From Serpentinimonas sp. (lineage in GTDB: Bacteria; Pseudomonadota; Gammaproteobacteria; Burkholderiales; Burkholderiaceae_C): a stretch of 13,909 nucleotides of DNA. Under the pieces are notes generated by a model. It did not search any database. It was not told the origin of the DNA and saw nothing but the letters and a program-made list of their open reading frames with translations. Position numbers and translations under genes: made by a program. The stretch covers positions 1-13,909 of the forward strand of contig JALOSG010000048.1 of the NCBI GenBank assembly GCA_025458665.1, written 5' to 3'. This document shows, piece by piece, positions 1-7,719 of the stretch (positions within the stretch are counted from its first letter, which is position 1; every line of letters starts with the position of its first letter).

Positions 1-57
1 GTGCTGACCCTGCGCCCCTCGGGCCTGCTGGGTGAACGCGTGGCCGACCGAGCCTGA
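1..57 (+). CDS. livH: C-terminal end of LivH-type branched-chain amino acid ABC permease (partial)
   Basis: The window opens inside a reading frame that gives 18 residues (VLTLRPSGLLGERVADRA) and a TGA stop at 55-57. The string L-RPSGLLGE is typical of the cytoplasmic C-terminus of LivH-family inner-membrane permeases, which usually end with an RPxGLLGE-like motif. The next gene is livM, 17 bp downstream, which is the usual HAAT operon order. The 5' part lies outside the window, so nothing can be said of its membrane segments. The assignment depends on a short tail plus context. Confidence 0.8.
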   Translation: MLTLRPSGLLGERVADRA

Positions 58-74
58 GCCCGGAGGAACACACC

Positions 75-1175
<1,101 letters not shown>

Positions 1176-1185
1176 GGAGCCTGCC

Positions 1186-1956
1186 ATGACCGACATGCTC
1201 CTGAAAGTTTCCAATGTGTCCAAGCGCTTTGGCGGCCTGCAGGCCCTGAGCGAGGTGGGCATTGAAATTCGCCGTGGCCAGGTGTATGGCCTCATTGGCC
1301 CCAACGGTGCCGGCAAAACCACCTTCTTCAACGTCCTCACCGGCCTGTATACGCCCGACTCAGGCAGCTTCGAGTTGGCGGGCAAGGCCTACCAGCCCAC
1401 CGCGGTGCAGGACGTGGCCAAGGCCGGCATTGCGCGCACCTTCCAGAATATCCGCCTGTTCGCCGAGATGACCGCGCTGGAGAATGTCATGGTGGGCCGC
1501 CATGTGCGCACCCGTTCCGGCATTCTGGGTGCCATCTTCCGCACCAAGGGCTTCAAGCAGGAAGAAAAGGCCATTGCCGAGCGCGCCATGGAATTGCTGG
1601 AGTACGTGGGCATAGCCAAGTACGCCGACTACAAGTCCCGCACGCTGAGTTACGGCGACCAGCGCCGCCTGGAGATCGCCCGCGCCCTGGCCACCGACCC
1701 CCAGCTGATTGCACTGGACGAGCCCGCCGCCGGCATGAACGCCACGGAAAAGGTCATGCTGCGCGAGCTGATTGACCGTATCCGCAACGACCAGCGGACC
1801 ATCCTGCTCATCGAGCACGATGTGAAGCTGGTCATGGGCCTGTGCGACCGCGTCACCGTGCTCGACTACGGCAAACAGCTGGCCGAGGGCACACCCGCCG
1901 AAGTGCAGCGCAACGAAAAAGTCATCGAAGCCTATCTGGGCACGGGGGGACACTGA
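1186..1956 (+). CDS. livG: LivG-type branched-chain amino acid ABC transporter ATPase
   Basis: The 256-residue cytoplasmic ATPase powers the LivHM permease as one of two nonidentical ATP-binding subunits. All ABC motifs are present: Walker A GPNGAGKT (38-45), Q-loop Q87 in ARTFQNIRLF, a signature of the LivG kind, LSYGDQRR (154-161), in place of LSGGQ, Walker B LIALDEP (174-180) and the H-loop His211 in LLIEHDVKLV. The phrase ARTFQNIRLFAEMTALENVMVG is a LivG hallmark. GAGGAG lies about 7 nt before the ATG. The stop codon is followed after 2 bp by the livF start, so the two ATPases are translated in tandem. LivG rather than LivF is supported by the Q-loop region and the C-terminal EAYLG ending. 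Confidence 0.94.
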   Translation: MTDMLLKVSNVSKRFGGLQALSEVGIEIRRGQVYGLIGPNGAGKTTFFNVLTGLYTPDSGSFELAGKAYQPTAVQDVAKAGIARTFQNIRLFAEMTALENVMVGRHVRTRSGILGAIFRTKGFKQEEKAIAERAMELLEYVGIAKYADYKSRTLSYGDQRRLEIARALATDPQLIALDEPAAGMNATEKVMLRELIDRIRNDQRTILLIEHDVKLVMGLCDRVTVLDYGKQLAEGTPAEVQRNEKVIEAYLGTGGH

Positions 1957-1958
1957 GC

Positions 1959-2684
1959 ATGGCCGAACTACTCCTCAAGGTCAGTGGCCTGAAGGTGTCC
2001 TACGGCGGCATCAAAGCCGTCAAGGGCGTGGACCTCGAAGTGCGCGAGGGCGAGCTGGTCTCGCTCATCGGTTCCAACGGCGCCGGCAAAACCACCACCA
2101 TGAAGGCCATTACCGGTTCGCTGGCCTACGAGGCCGGAGACATTGAATACCTGGGCAAGAGCATCAAAGGCAAGGGCGCGTGGGATCTGGTGCGCGAAGG
2201 CCTGGCCATGGTGCCCGAGGGCCGGGGCGTGTTCACCCGCATGAGCATCACCGAAAACCTGCTCATGGGTGCCTACACCCGCAAGGACAAGGCCGGCATT
2301 GCAGCCGATGTGGAGCGTATGTTCGGCATCTTTCCGCGCCTGCGCGAGAGGAAGGACCAGCTGGCGGGCACCATGTCGGGCGGTGAACAGCAGATGCTGG
2401 CCATGGCGCGTGCGCTCATGTCGCGGCCCAAGGTGCTGTTGCTCGACGAGCCCTCCATGGGCCTGTCGCCCATCATGGTGGACAAGATCTTCGAGGTGGT
2501 GAAGAACGTGTACGACCAGGGTGTCACCGTGCTGCTGGTGGAACAGAACGCCCGCCGCGCCCTGCAGGTGGCCGACCGTGGCTACGTGATGGACTCCGGC
2601 GAGATCACCATGACCGGCGAAGGCCGCGCCATGCTCGACGACCCCAAGGTGCGCGAAGCCTATCTGGGCGAAGCCGCGGGCTGA
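1959..2684 (+). CDS. livF: LivF-type branched-chain amino acid ABC transporter ATPase
   Basis: The 241-residue protein is the second ATP-binding subunit of the importer. Walker A is GSNGAGKT (38-45), the family string VPEGRGVF is at 85-92, the signature MSGGEQQ at 139-145, and Walker B VLLLDEP at 159-165. The H-loop histidine is replaced by Gln196 in LLVEQNARRAL, which is normal for LivF. An open frame extends upstream to 1842 inside livG, but the ATG at 1959 has a GGGGGGA purine tract 8 nt upstream and gives the standard LivF N-terminus (MAELLLKVSGL), so I chose it. It is the last gene of the operon in this window, and a GC-rich hairpin follows at 2721-2742. Confidence 0.94.
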   Translation: MAELLLKVSGLKVSYGGIKAVKGVDLEVREGELVSLIGSNGAGKTTTMKAITGSLAYEAGDIEYLGKSIKGKGAWDLVREGLAMVPEGRGVFTRMSITENLLMGAYTRKDKAGIAADVERMFGIFPRLRERKDQLAGTMSGGEQQMLAMARALMSRPKVLLLDEPSMGLSPIMVDKIFEVVKNVYDQGVTVLLVEQNARRALQVADRGYVMDSGEITMTGEGRAMLDDPKVREAYLGEAAG

Positions 2685-2720
2685 CCCAGCAAGCCCCGCC
2701 GCGGGCAAAGCCTTCACCCC

Positions 2721-2742
2721 GGCGGGCCCGAACCGGCCCGCC
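2721..2742 (+). terminator. Candidate hairpin after the liv operon
   Basis: A perfect 8-bp GC stem (GGCGGGCC / GGCCCGCC, arms 2721-2728 and 2735-2742) with a 6-nt loop lies 37 bp after the livF stop. No T-run follows (next bases CCCCCTTGAA), so it is not a classical intrinsic terminator. It may stabilise the 3' end or pause polymerase for Rho. Confidence 0.4.
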
Positions 2743-2755
2743 CCCTTGAACTACC

Positions 2756-2761
2756 TAAAAT
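2756..2761 (+). promoter_or_regulatory. Candidate -10 box for lysS
   Basis: TAAAAT in the context ACCTAAAATAG stands out in a very GC-rich region, just after the liv hairpin and 44 bp before the lysS ATG. A CCTAAAAT-type -10 is common in related genomes. No convincing -35 hexamer is seen at 16-18 bp; the nearby TTGAAC is only 4 bp away, so it cannot serve. Confidence 0.3.
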
Positions 2762-2805
2762 AGAAGGTTTGCAGCTTGCGCTGCCTGCCCTTTTCAGTGC
2801 CGCCC

Positions 2806-4401
2806 ATGACCACCCCATTCTCCCCGGCTTCTCAGGCCCCAGGCGCCGACGCGGCTGCTGCTGCCCCTCACGCCACCCACGCCCCCAGCGACGACAACCA
2901 GCTCATCCTGGAGCGGCGCGAGAAGCTCAAGGCCCTGCGCGAAGCTGCTGCCAGTGGTACCACGGGCCCGGCCTTCCCCAACGATGTGAAGCCGCAGCAC
3001 AAGGCCGCCGACCTGTTTGCCGAGTACGACGGCATGAGCAAGGAGATGCTGGAGCCCCTGGGTGCGCGCGCCAGCGTGGCCGGCCGCATGATGCTCAAGC
3101 GTGTCATGGGCAAAGCCAGCTTCGCCACGCTGCAGGATGCCTCCTTCGGCCCCAGCGGCGGACGCATTCAGATCTACCTGAACCTGGAAAGCGTGGGCGC
3201 TGACGTGCTGGAAGCGTTCAAGCACTGGGACCTGGGCGACATCGTGGCCGCCGAAGGCGTGCTGTTCAAGACCCGCATGGGCGAACTCACCATCCACGCC
3301 GACAAGGTGCGCCTGGTGACCAAGAGCCTGCGCCCGCTGCCCGACAAATTCCACGGCATCCACGACCAGGAAATCAAGTACCGCCAGCGCTACGTGGACC
3401 TGATGACCGACGAGCAGGCCAGGAAGCGTTTCGTGGCGCGCAGCCATGCCGTCACCAGCATGCGCGAATTCATGGTGCAGCACCAGTTCCTGGAGGTGGA
3501 AACGCCCATGCTGCACCCCATTCCGGGCGGTGCCAACGCGCGGCCTTTCGTGACGCACCACAACGCGTTGGAGCAGGACATGTTCCTGCGCATTGCGCCC
3601 GAGCTGTACCTGAAGCGGCTGCTGGTGGGCGGCTTCGAGCGGGTGTTCGAGATCAACCGCAACTTCAGGAACGAAGGCATCAGTGTTCGGCACAACCCCG
3701 AATTCACGATGATGGAGTTCTACGCCGCTTACTGGAACTACCTGGACCTGATGGTGTTCACCGAGCAGCTCATCCGCCATGTGGCGCAGCAGGTGTGCGG
3801 AACGGCCAGCCTGTCCTACCAGGGCCGCGAGGTGCACCTGGACCAGCCCTTTGAGCGCCTCACCATCCGCGAGGCCATACAGAAGCACACCGAAGCCGGC
3901 GAGCGCGTGGACGACCGCGACTGGCTGGTGGCGCAGTTGCGCAAGCTGGGCATGGATGCCGCCAAGGAGCGGCTGGACACTCGCACGCTGGCTGGCTTGC
4001 AAGTGTTGTACTTCGAGGAAACGGTGGAAGACAAGCTGTGGCAACCCACGTTCATCTGTAACCACCCCACCGAGATTTCCCCGCTGGCGCGCGCCAACGA
4101 CCAGCAGCCCGAGATCACCGAGCGGTTTGAGCTCTACATCACCGGGCGCGAGGTGGGCAACGGATTCTCGGAACTGAACGACGCCGAGGACCAGGCGGCG
4201 CGCTTCCAGGCGCAGGTGGACAACCAGCACGCGGGCGACGAAGAGGCCATGCACTTCGACACCGACTACATCCACGCGCTGGAATACGGCATGCCGCCGG
4301 CCGGTGGCTGCGGCATAGGCATAGACCGCCTCATCATGCTGCTGACCGACAGCCCCAGCATCCGCGATGTGATTCTGTTCCCGGCGCTGCGCCGGGTGTG
4401 A
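2806..4401 (+). CDS. lysS: Lysyl-tRNA synthetase, class II
   Basis: The 531-residue cytoplasmic enzyme charges tRNA-Lys with lysine using ATP. A tRNA-anticodon-binding OB fold occupies about residues 86-175 (VAGRMMLKRVMGKASFATLQ region). It is followed by the class II catalytic core: motif 1 around 214-240 (ending ETPMLHPIPGGANARPF), motif 2 FRNEGISVRHNPEFTMMEFY (287-306) with Arg288, and motif 3 GGCGIGIDRLIMLL (500-513) with Arg508. The start at 2806 (MTTPFSPASQ) is preferred over an upstream TTG at 2776, though no strong Shine-Dalgarno is visible. The first 30 or so residues are an Ala/Pro/His-rich, probably disordered extension before the usual helix (LILERREKLKALRE). It converges with rpoH, with stop codons 10 bp apart. 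Identification is secure. Confidence 0.97.
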   Translation: MTTPFSPASQAPGADAAAAAPHATHAPSDDNQLILERREKLKALREAAASGTTGPAFPNDVKPQHKAADLFAEYDGMSKEMLEPLGARASVAGRMMLKRVMGKASFATLQDASFGPSGGRIQIYLNLESVGADVLEAFKHWDLGDIVAAEGVLFKTRMGELTIHADKVRLVTKSLRPLPDKFHGIHDQEIKYRQRYVDLMTDEQARKRFVARSHAVTSMREFMVQHQFLEVETPMLHPIPGGANARPFVTHHNALEQDMFLRIAPELYLKRLLVGGFERVFEINRNFRNEGISVRHNPEFTMMEFYAAYWNYLDLMVFTEQLIRHVAQQVCGTASLSYQGREVHLDQPFERLTIREAIQKHTEAGERVDDRDWLVAQLRKLGMDAAKERLDTRTLAGLQVLYFEETVEDKLWQPTFICNHPTEISPLARANDQQPEITERFELYITGREVGNGFSELNDAEDQAARFQAQVDNQHAGDEEAMHFDTDYIHALEYGMPPAGGCGIGIDRLIMLLTDSPSIRDVILFPALRRV

Positions 4402-4409
4402 GGTTCAAG

Positions 4410-4429
4410 CTTCAGGCGTACGCCTGAAG
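4410..4429. repeat. 20-bp perfect palindrome over the rpoH 3' end
   Basis: CTTCAGGC-GTAC-GCCTGAAG is fully self-complementary. It covers the last codons and stop of rpoH and begins 9 bp after the lysS stop. As RNA it would fold into an 8-bp stem with a 4-nt loop on either strand, so it could mark the 3' end of both convergent transcripts. No T-run follows on either side. Confidence 0.6.
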
Positions 4430-5353
4430 GGCCTTCTTCATCTTCTTCATGGCCGCTGCTTCGATCTGGCGGATGCGCTCGGCGCTCACGCCATACTGCG
4501 CCGCCAGGTCGTGCAGCGTCATGCCGCCCGAGCCATCGTCGTTCACCTTGAGCCAGCGCTCGGCCACGATGCGGCGCGAACGGTCGTCCAGCTCGGCCAT
4601 GGCGCGCGCAATGCCTTCGGTGGCCAGTGCGTCTCGCTCGGTGGCTTCCAGCACGGCGGTGGGTTCGTGGGTGGCATCGGCCAGGTAGGCGATCGGGCCG
4701 TAGGTCTCTTCGCCGTCGTCGTTGGGGCTGGGGTCCAGCACCACATCGCCGCCCGAAAGCCGGGTTTCCATCTCGATGACTTCTTCCCGCTTCACCTTGA
4801 GCTGGCTGGCCACCGCATCGATCTCGTGCTCGGTGAGGGTATCGCGGTGGGTGTCGGCGTCCAGCGCATCGGCTTTGAAGCCCTGCTTCATGGAGCGCAG
4901 GTTGAAGAACAGCTTGCGCTGGGCCTTGGTGGTGGCCACCTTCACCATGCGCCAGTTCTTCAGGATGTATTCGTGGATTTCCGCCTTGATCCAGTGCAGG
5001 GCGTAGCTCACCAGGCGCACACCCTGCTCGGGGTCGAAGCGCTTGACGGCCTTCATCAGGCCCACGTTGCCTTCCTGGATGAGGTCGCCGTGCGGCAGCC
5101 CGTAGCCCAGGTACTGGCGGGAAATGGAGACCACCAGGCGCAGGTGCGACATCACCAGCCGGCCGGCGGCGTCGAGGTCGTTGTGGTCGCGCAGGCGGCG
5201 GGCGTAGTCGGTTTCTTCCTCTGCGGTGAGCAGCGGCAGCCGGTTCACGGCAGAAATGTAGGCGTCCAGATTGCCCAGCGGGGGCAGGGTCAGCGACGAG
5301 CCCGCCCACGACTGGGCCGGGGTAGCCAAGGCATAAGTAGATGCGTTCGTCAT
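4412..5353 (-). CDS. rpoH: Heat-shock RNA polymerase sigma factor RpoH (sigma-32)
   Basis: The 313-residue sigma-70 family factor directs RNA polymerase to heat-shock promoters (chaperones, proteases). Region 2 has the core-binding and -10-recognition segment (DLIQEGNVGLMKAVKRFDPE, 90-109; SYALHWIKAEIHEYILKNWR, 116-135). The RpoH box QRKLFFNLR (145-153) distinguishes it from RpoD and RpoS. Region 4 carries the helix-turn-helix MTLHDLAAQYGVSAERIRQIE (278-298) and a basic MKKMKKAL tail. The ATG at 5353 has GAGAGGA 5 nt upstream; an in-frame ATG at 5383 lacks such a site and would only add ten residues. A perfect CIRCE element overlaps its predicted promoter. The HD-GYP gene lies upstream on the same strand with no obvious terminator between, so some read-through is possible. 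Confidence 0.96.
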   Translation of the reverse strand: MTNASTYALATPAQSWAGSSLTLPPLGNLDAYISAVNRLPLLTAEEETDYARRLRDHNDLDAAGRLVMSHLRLVVSISRQYLGYGLPHGDLIQEGNVGLMKAVKRFDPEQGVRLVSYALHWIKAEIHEYILKNWRMVKVATTKAQRKLFFNLRSMKQGFKADALDADTHRDTLTEHEIDAVASQLKVKREEVIEMETRLSGGDVVLDPSPNDDGEETYGPIAYLADATHEPTAVLEATERDALATEGIARAMAELDDRSRRIVAERWLKVNDDGSGGMTLHDLAAQYGVSAERIRQIEAAAMKKMKKALQAYA

Positions 5354-5401
5354 GTTGGTCCTCTCTCCGGGTTGGACGGGCATCGGCCTGTCCTTGTTTC
5401 T

Positions 5402-5431
5402 ATATTAGCACTCTCAGCAAGCGAGTGCTAA
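5402..5431 (-). promoter_or_regulatory. Predicted sigma-70 promoter of rpoH
   Basis: On the minus strand, TTAGCA (5431-5426, four of six matches to TTGACA) is separated by 18 bp from TAATAT (5407-5402, near TATAAT). Transcription would begin near 5395 and leave a leader of about 40 nt before the ATG at 5353. The two hexamers fall inside the two arms of the CIRCE repeat. Confidence 0.55.
5405..5431. promoter_or_regulatory. CIRCE element (HrcA operator) upstream of rpoH
   Basis: TTAGCACTC (5405-5413), a 9-nt spacer (5414-5422) and GAGTGCTAA (5423-5431) match the CIRCE consensus TTAGCACTC-N9-GAGTGCTAA at all 18 arm positions with the exact spacer length. CIRCE binds the repressor HrcA, which is inactivated on heat shock. 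It ends 51 bp before the rpoH start codon and overlaps the predicted promoter, so HrcA binding should block rpoH transcription. No hrcA gene is in the window. Confidence 0.95.
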
Positions 5432-5485
5432 TCCGACCGCCCGAGAGAGGGCAAGTTCCCGCAAAGGTCGTACGGCTTTGGGGGC

Positions 5486-6793
5486 TCAGGCCGTGTGCAA
5501 CTGGTGGGTGGCCGGCGGGAGGGTGTCGTTGCTTCGGCGGTCCAACTGCGCTGGCAAGGTGCGTTGGCTGAGCACCTCAGCGTCTTCCAGCCAGCGGCGC
5601 AGGGGGGCAGGGGCAAGGCCATCGGGGCCCGCATTCCAGCCCCGGCTTGCCTGGCGAGCCAACGAACGCAGCTGCCACGCCGCTTCCCGGGCCAGCAGGG
5701 TCAGTTCCTGCCTGCGCAGAAGCTGGGCGGCGGTGCTGTCGGCTGGCGCAGCACGGGCCCTGTCAACACCCAGGCTCGACAGGCTGCGACAAAAGAGATC
5801 GACCTGGCGGGTCACGGCTAGCAAGGCCGCCAGCCGCTCCGGGGTAATGCCCTCAAAGCCCGCTGCGTGGCGTGGCCAAGCCCGCGCCACCAGACCTGCC
5901 TGCTCCAGAGTCTCCTGCGCATGTTCCAGCACATCTACCGCAGCGCTGCGAGGGTCCTGCTCAGGCCGGAGCAAGGCCAGGAACTGGCGGATGAGTTCGG
6001 GGGCGTACCGGTGCTGGTTCAGGCGCAAGAGGGCGGACAGCCGCAACTCGCCGCCACGCTGACGGTCGCCAAGCAGGGAGACCACCACCGACGACAGAGC
6101 CAGCGCACGCCCCATGGGGCTGATCCGCTCGCCCATGAGGCTTTGCGGGTAGCCAGACCCATCCAGGCATTCGTGGTGTTCGGCGACGGCGCGCAACACC
6201 TCGCTGGCGTAGTGGTGGTGACGCTCCAGCAAACCCCGCACCAGGAGAGGGTGTAGATGGAGTTCCTGCCGCTCCTGTGGACCGAGTTCGGCGCGCCGGT
6301 CGGAAAGCGTGGGGCTCAGGTGCAGCATGCCGAGATCGTGCAACAGCCCGGCACTGGCCGCCATGCACAGGTCGTAACGGGCACTGGTGCGCTTCTGGTA
6401 CAGCCACAGCATGGTCCAGGCGGCACCCAGCGCCTGTCGGTAGAGGACGGGCCGCGTGTCCCGCAAGAGGCTGAGCTGCAAGGCTACGGAATCGGGCAGC
6501 GGTACTTTTTCCAGCAGACCGAGGCACGCTTCCCGCTGGTGGTCGGAGGTCGCCATGCGTGCGTACAGCGGCTCCTGCTCCAGCAGCAGCACCATGTTTT
6601 CCCGCAGTGTGCTGGCCTGCAACAGAGGCAGATCGGCGTCCACCGCCTCCAGCGGCGGCTGCAGGGCGTGGGCCATCAGGCTTTCGTAGAGCGGGTCTGG
6701 CGGCAGGGTCGACGCAGGCGCAGCCGGACGTCCGCCCGCTGCCATGACGATGCGCAGGAGGTGGGTAGGATCTGCCGTGACGTCGATAGCCAT
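5486..6793 (-). CDS. Degenerate HD-GYP domain protein, probably c-di-GMP signalling
   Basis: The 435-residue, apparently soluble protein has no signal peptide or membrane helix. A central HD-GYP domain spans about 120-250: LLHDLGMLHL (151 onward, H152-D153), HLHP (179-182), AEHHECLDGSGYP (204-216). HD-GYP proteins are metal-dependent phosphodiesterases that hydrolyse c-di-GMP. Several ligand positions look changed: the Lys of HDxGK is Met156, the region usually reading VADxFDA reads ALSSVVVSL (232-240), and the upstream metal-binding His is not evident near 119. The GYP and HHE motifs are intact. The N-terminal 100 and C-terminal 145 residues are helical-looking and not recognised. The ATG at 6793 has only a distant GGGGA (17 nt upstream), so the start is less certain. 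It is divergent from the GGDEF gene. Confidence 0.85.
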   Translation of the reverse strand: MAIDVTADPTHLLRIVMAAGGRPAAPASTLPPDPLYESLMAHALQPPLEAVDADLPLLQASTLRENMVLLLEQEPLYARMATSDHQREACLGLLEKVPLPDSVALQLSLLRDTRPVLYRQALGAAWTMLWLYQKRTSARYDLCMAASAGLLHDLGMLHLSPTLSDRRAELGPQERQELHLHPLLVRGLLERHHHYASEVLRAVAEHHECLDGSGYPQSLMGERISPMGRALALSSVVVSLLGDRQRGGELRLSALLRLNQHRYAPELIRQFLALLRPEQDPRSAAVDVLEHAQETLEQAGLVARAWPRHAAGFEGITPERLAALLAVTRQVDLFCRSLSSLGVDRARAAPADSTAAQLLRRQELTLLAREAAWQLRSLARQASRGWNAGPDGLAPAPLRRWLEDAEVLSQRTLPAQLDRRSNDTLPPATHQLHTA

Positions 6794-6846
6794 GATGAAA
6801 CTGCGTCTGCTCCCCAGCTGCCAGAGGGGAAAACTGATAAAAACGT

Positions 6847-6918
6847 AGTGTATCCCCAGCGTGGCGGAATTGATACGCCTCGGGCGACCGCTGGGCAGTT
6901 CCAGCGCTCAGTTACACT
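6847..6918. promoter_or_regulatory. Candidate divergent promoter/operator region between HD-GYP and GGDEF genes
   Basis: The 157-bp intergenic region holds two identical TACACT boxes facing outward: minus strand at 6852-6847 toward the HD-GYP gene and plus strand at 6913-6918 toward the GGDEF gene. Between them are CCCAGCG (6855-6861), its exact inverse CGCTGGG (6889-6895), and a further CCAGCG (6901-6906). The -35 matches are poor on both sides, so an activator or alternative sigma factor may be involved. The repeats could be operator half-sites. This is pattern evidence only. Confidence 0.35.
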
Positions 6919-6950
6919 GGGGGCAACCCAGCCGAGGACGAGCCACTGCG

Positions 6951-7694
6951 GTGAATATCGACGAATTGCAACTGGACAAAGTCAAGACCCTGCTGTCGCA
7001 GGCGGGCCTGCCTTTTCCGGTTCCGCGAGACCGTTCTGACCCCGACGGCACGGACGTCGAGTACGTGCAACTGCTGCTCGATGCGCTCTGCGAACTCTCC
7101 TCCCGAGACCCCCTGACGGGTCTTTTGAATCGGCGCCATTTCATGCTTTCTCTGGAGCGCGAGATCGACCGGGTGGCCCGTTCTGGCGAACCGGCGCTCC
7201 TGCTGATGGTGGACATCGATCATTTCAAACAGGTCAACGATCGTTACGGGCATCTCGTGGGCGACGCAGCCATCAAGGCGGTGGCCCAGGTACTGAGCGA
7301 GTGTGTGCGCCCGATGGACACCCTGGCACGCTTTGGCGGCGAAGAGTTCGTGGCCATTTTTCCCAATTGCCCACCCGGTTTTGCTTCCGTGGTTGCCGAG
7401 CGCATCCGCTCCCGGGTGGAAAGCACCAGGCTGCCCATTCCCTCCCGGCCTGATGCGCCCCTGGCACTGACGGTGAGTTGTGGCGGCGCCTTCGCGCCCG
7501 CGTGGATACGCTCCAGCCCGCAGGCCTGGATCGAACGCGCCGATGCGCAGCTCTACATGGCCAAGGCAGGTGGGCGCAACCGGGTGCAGTTGGAGACGCA
7601 GGCAGGTCCCACCGTGAGCGCCGAAGAAAAGAGTCTTTTGTTCGGATGGGCCAGCGAACAGGGCGATATGATGACCGAGACCCCTCCCGCCTGA
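6951..7694 (+). CDS. Diguanylate cyclase (GGDEF domain protein)
   Basis: The 247-residue cytoplasmic protein should make c-di-GMP from two GTP. After a short N-terminal segment of about 50 residues with no recognised sensor domain comes a full GGDEF domain: SRDPLTGLLNRRHF (51-64), LMVDIDHFKQVNDRYGH (85-101) with metal-binding Asp88, and the active-site GGEEF (129-133). An RxxD inhibitory site (RPMD, 120-123) lies five residues before it, so product feedback is likely. The frame is open back to a GTG at 6861, but I prefer the GTG at 6951: GAGGA lies 12 nt upstream and a candidate -10 box (6913-6918) would lie inside the longer version. It is the first gene of a probable three-gene unit, with the next gene 25 bp downstream. 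Confidence 0.9.
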   Translation: MNIDELQLDKVKTLLSQAGLPFPVPRDRSDPDGTDVEYVQLLLDALCELSSRDPLTGLLNRRHFMLSLEREIDRVARSGEPALLLMVDIDHFKQVNDRYGHLVGDAAIKAVAQVLSECVRPMDTLARFGGEEFVAIFPNCPPGFASVVAERIRSRVESTRLPIPSRPDAPLALTVSCGGAFAPAWIRSSPQAWIERADAQLYMAKAGGRNRVQLETQAGPTVSAEEKSLLFGWASEQGDMMTETPPA

Positions 7695-7719
7695 GCGTTG
7701 AGGCGATGACGACCACACC

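Noticed and set aside
2746..2751. TTGAAC as a -35 box for lysS
   Set aside because: It is only 4 bp from the TAAAAT box.
2776..2805. Upstream TTG start for lysS
   Set aside because: It adds ten residues unlike LysRS sequence and has no ribosome site; ATG 2806 is better.
2794..4275. Long minus-strand open frame (493 codons) opposite lysS
   Set aside because: It is a shadow of the high-GC lysS gene: His/Val/Leu-heavy, no motifs, no ribosome site.
5440..5485. Terminator between the HD-GYP gene and rpoH
   Set aside because: The CGTACG core and flanking AAAG/CTTT give only an imperfect, weak stem with no T-run.
6861..6950. Longer N-terminus for the GGDEF protein from GTG 6861
   Set aside because: The extra 30 residues are not protein-like and would overlap the candidate promoter; GTG 6951 has a better-placed ribosome site.
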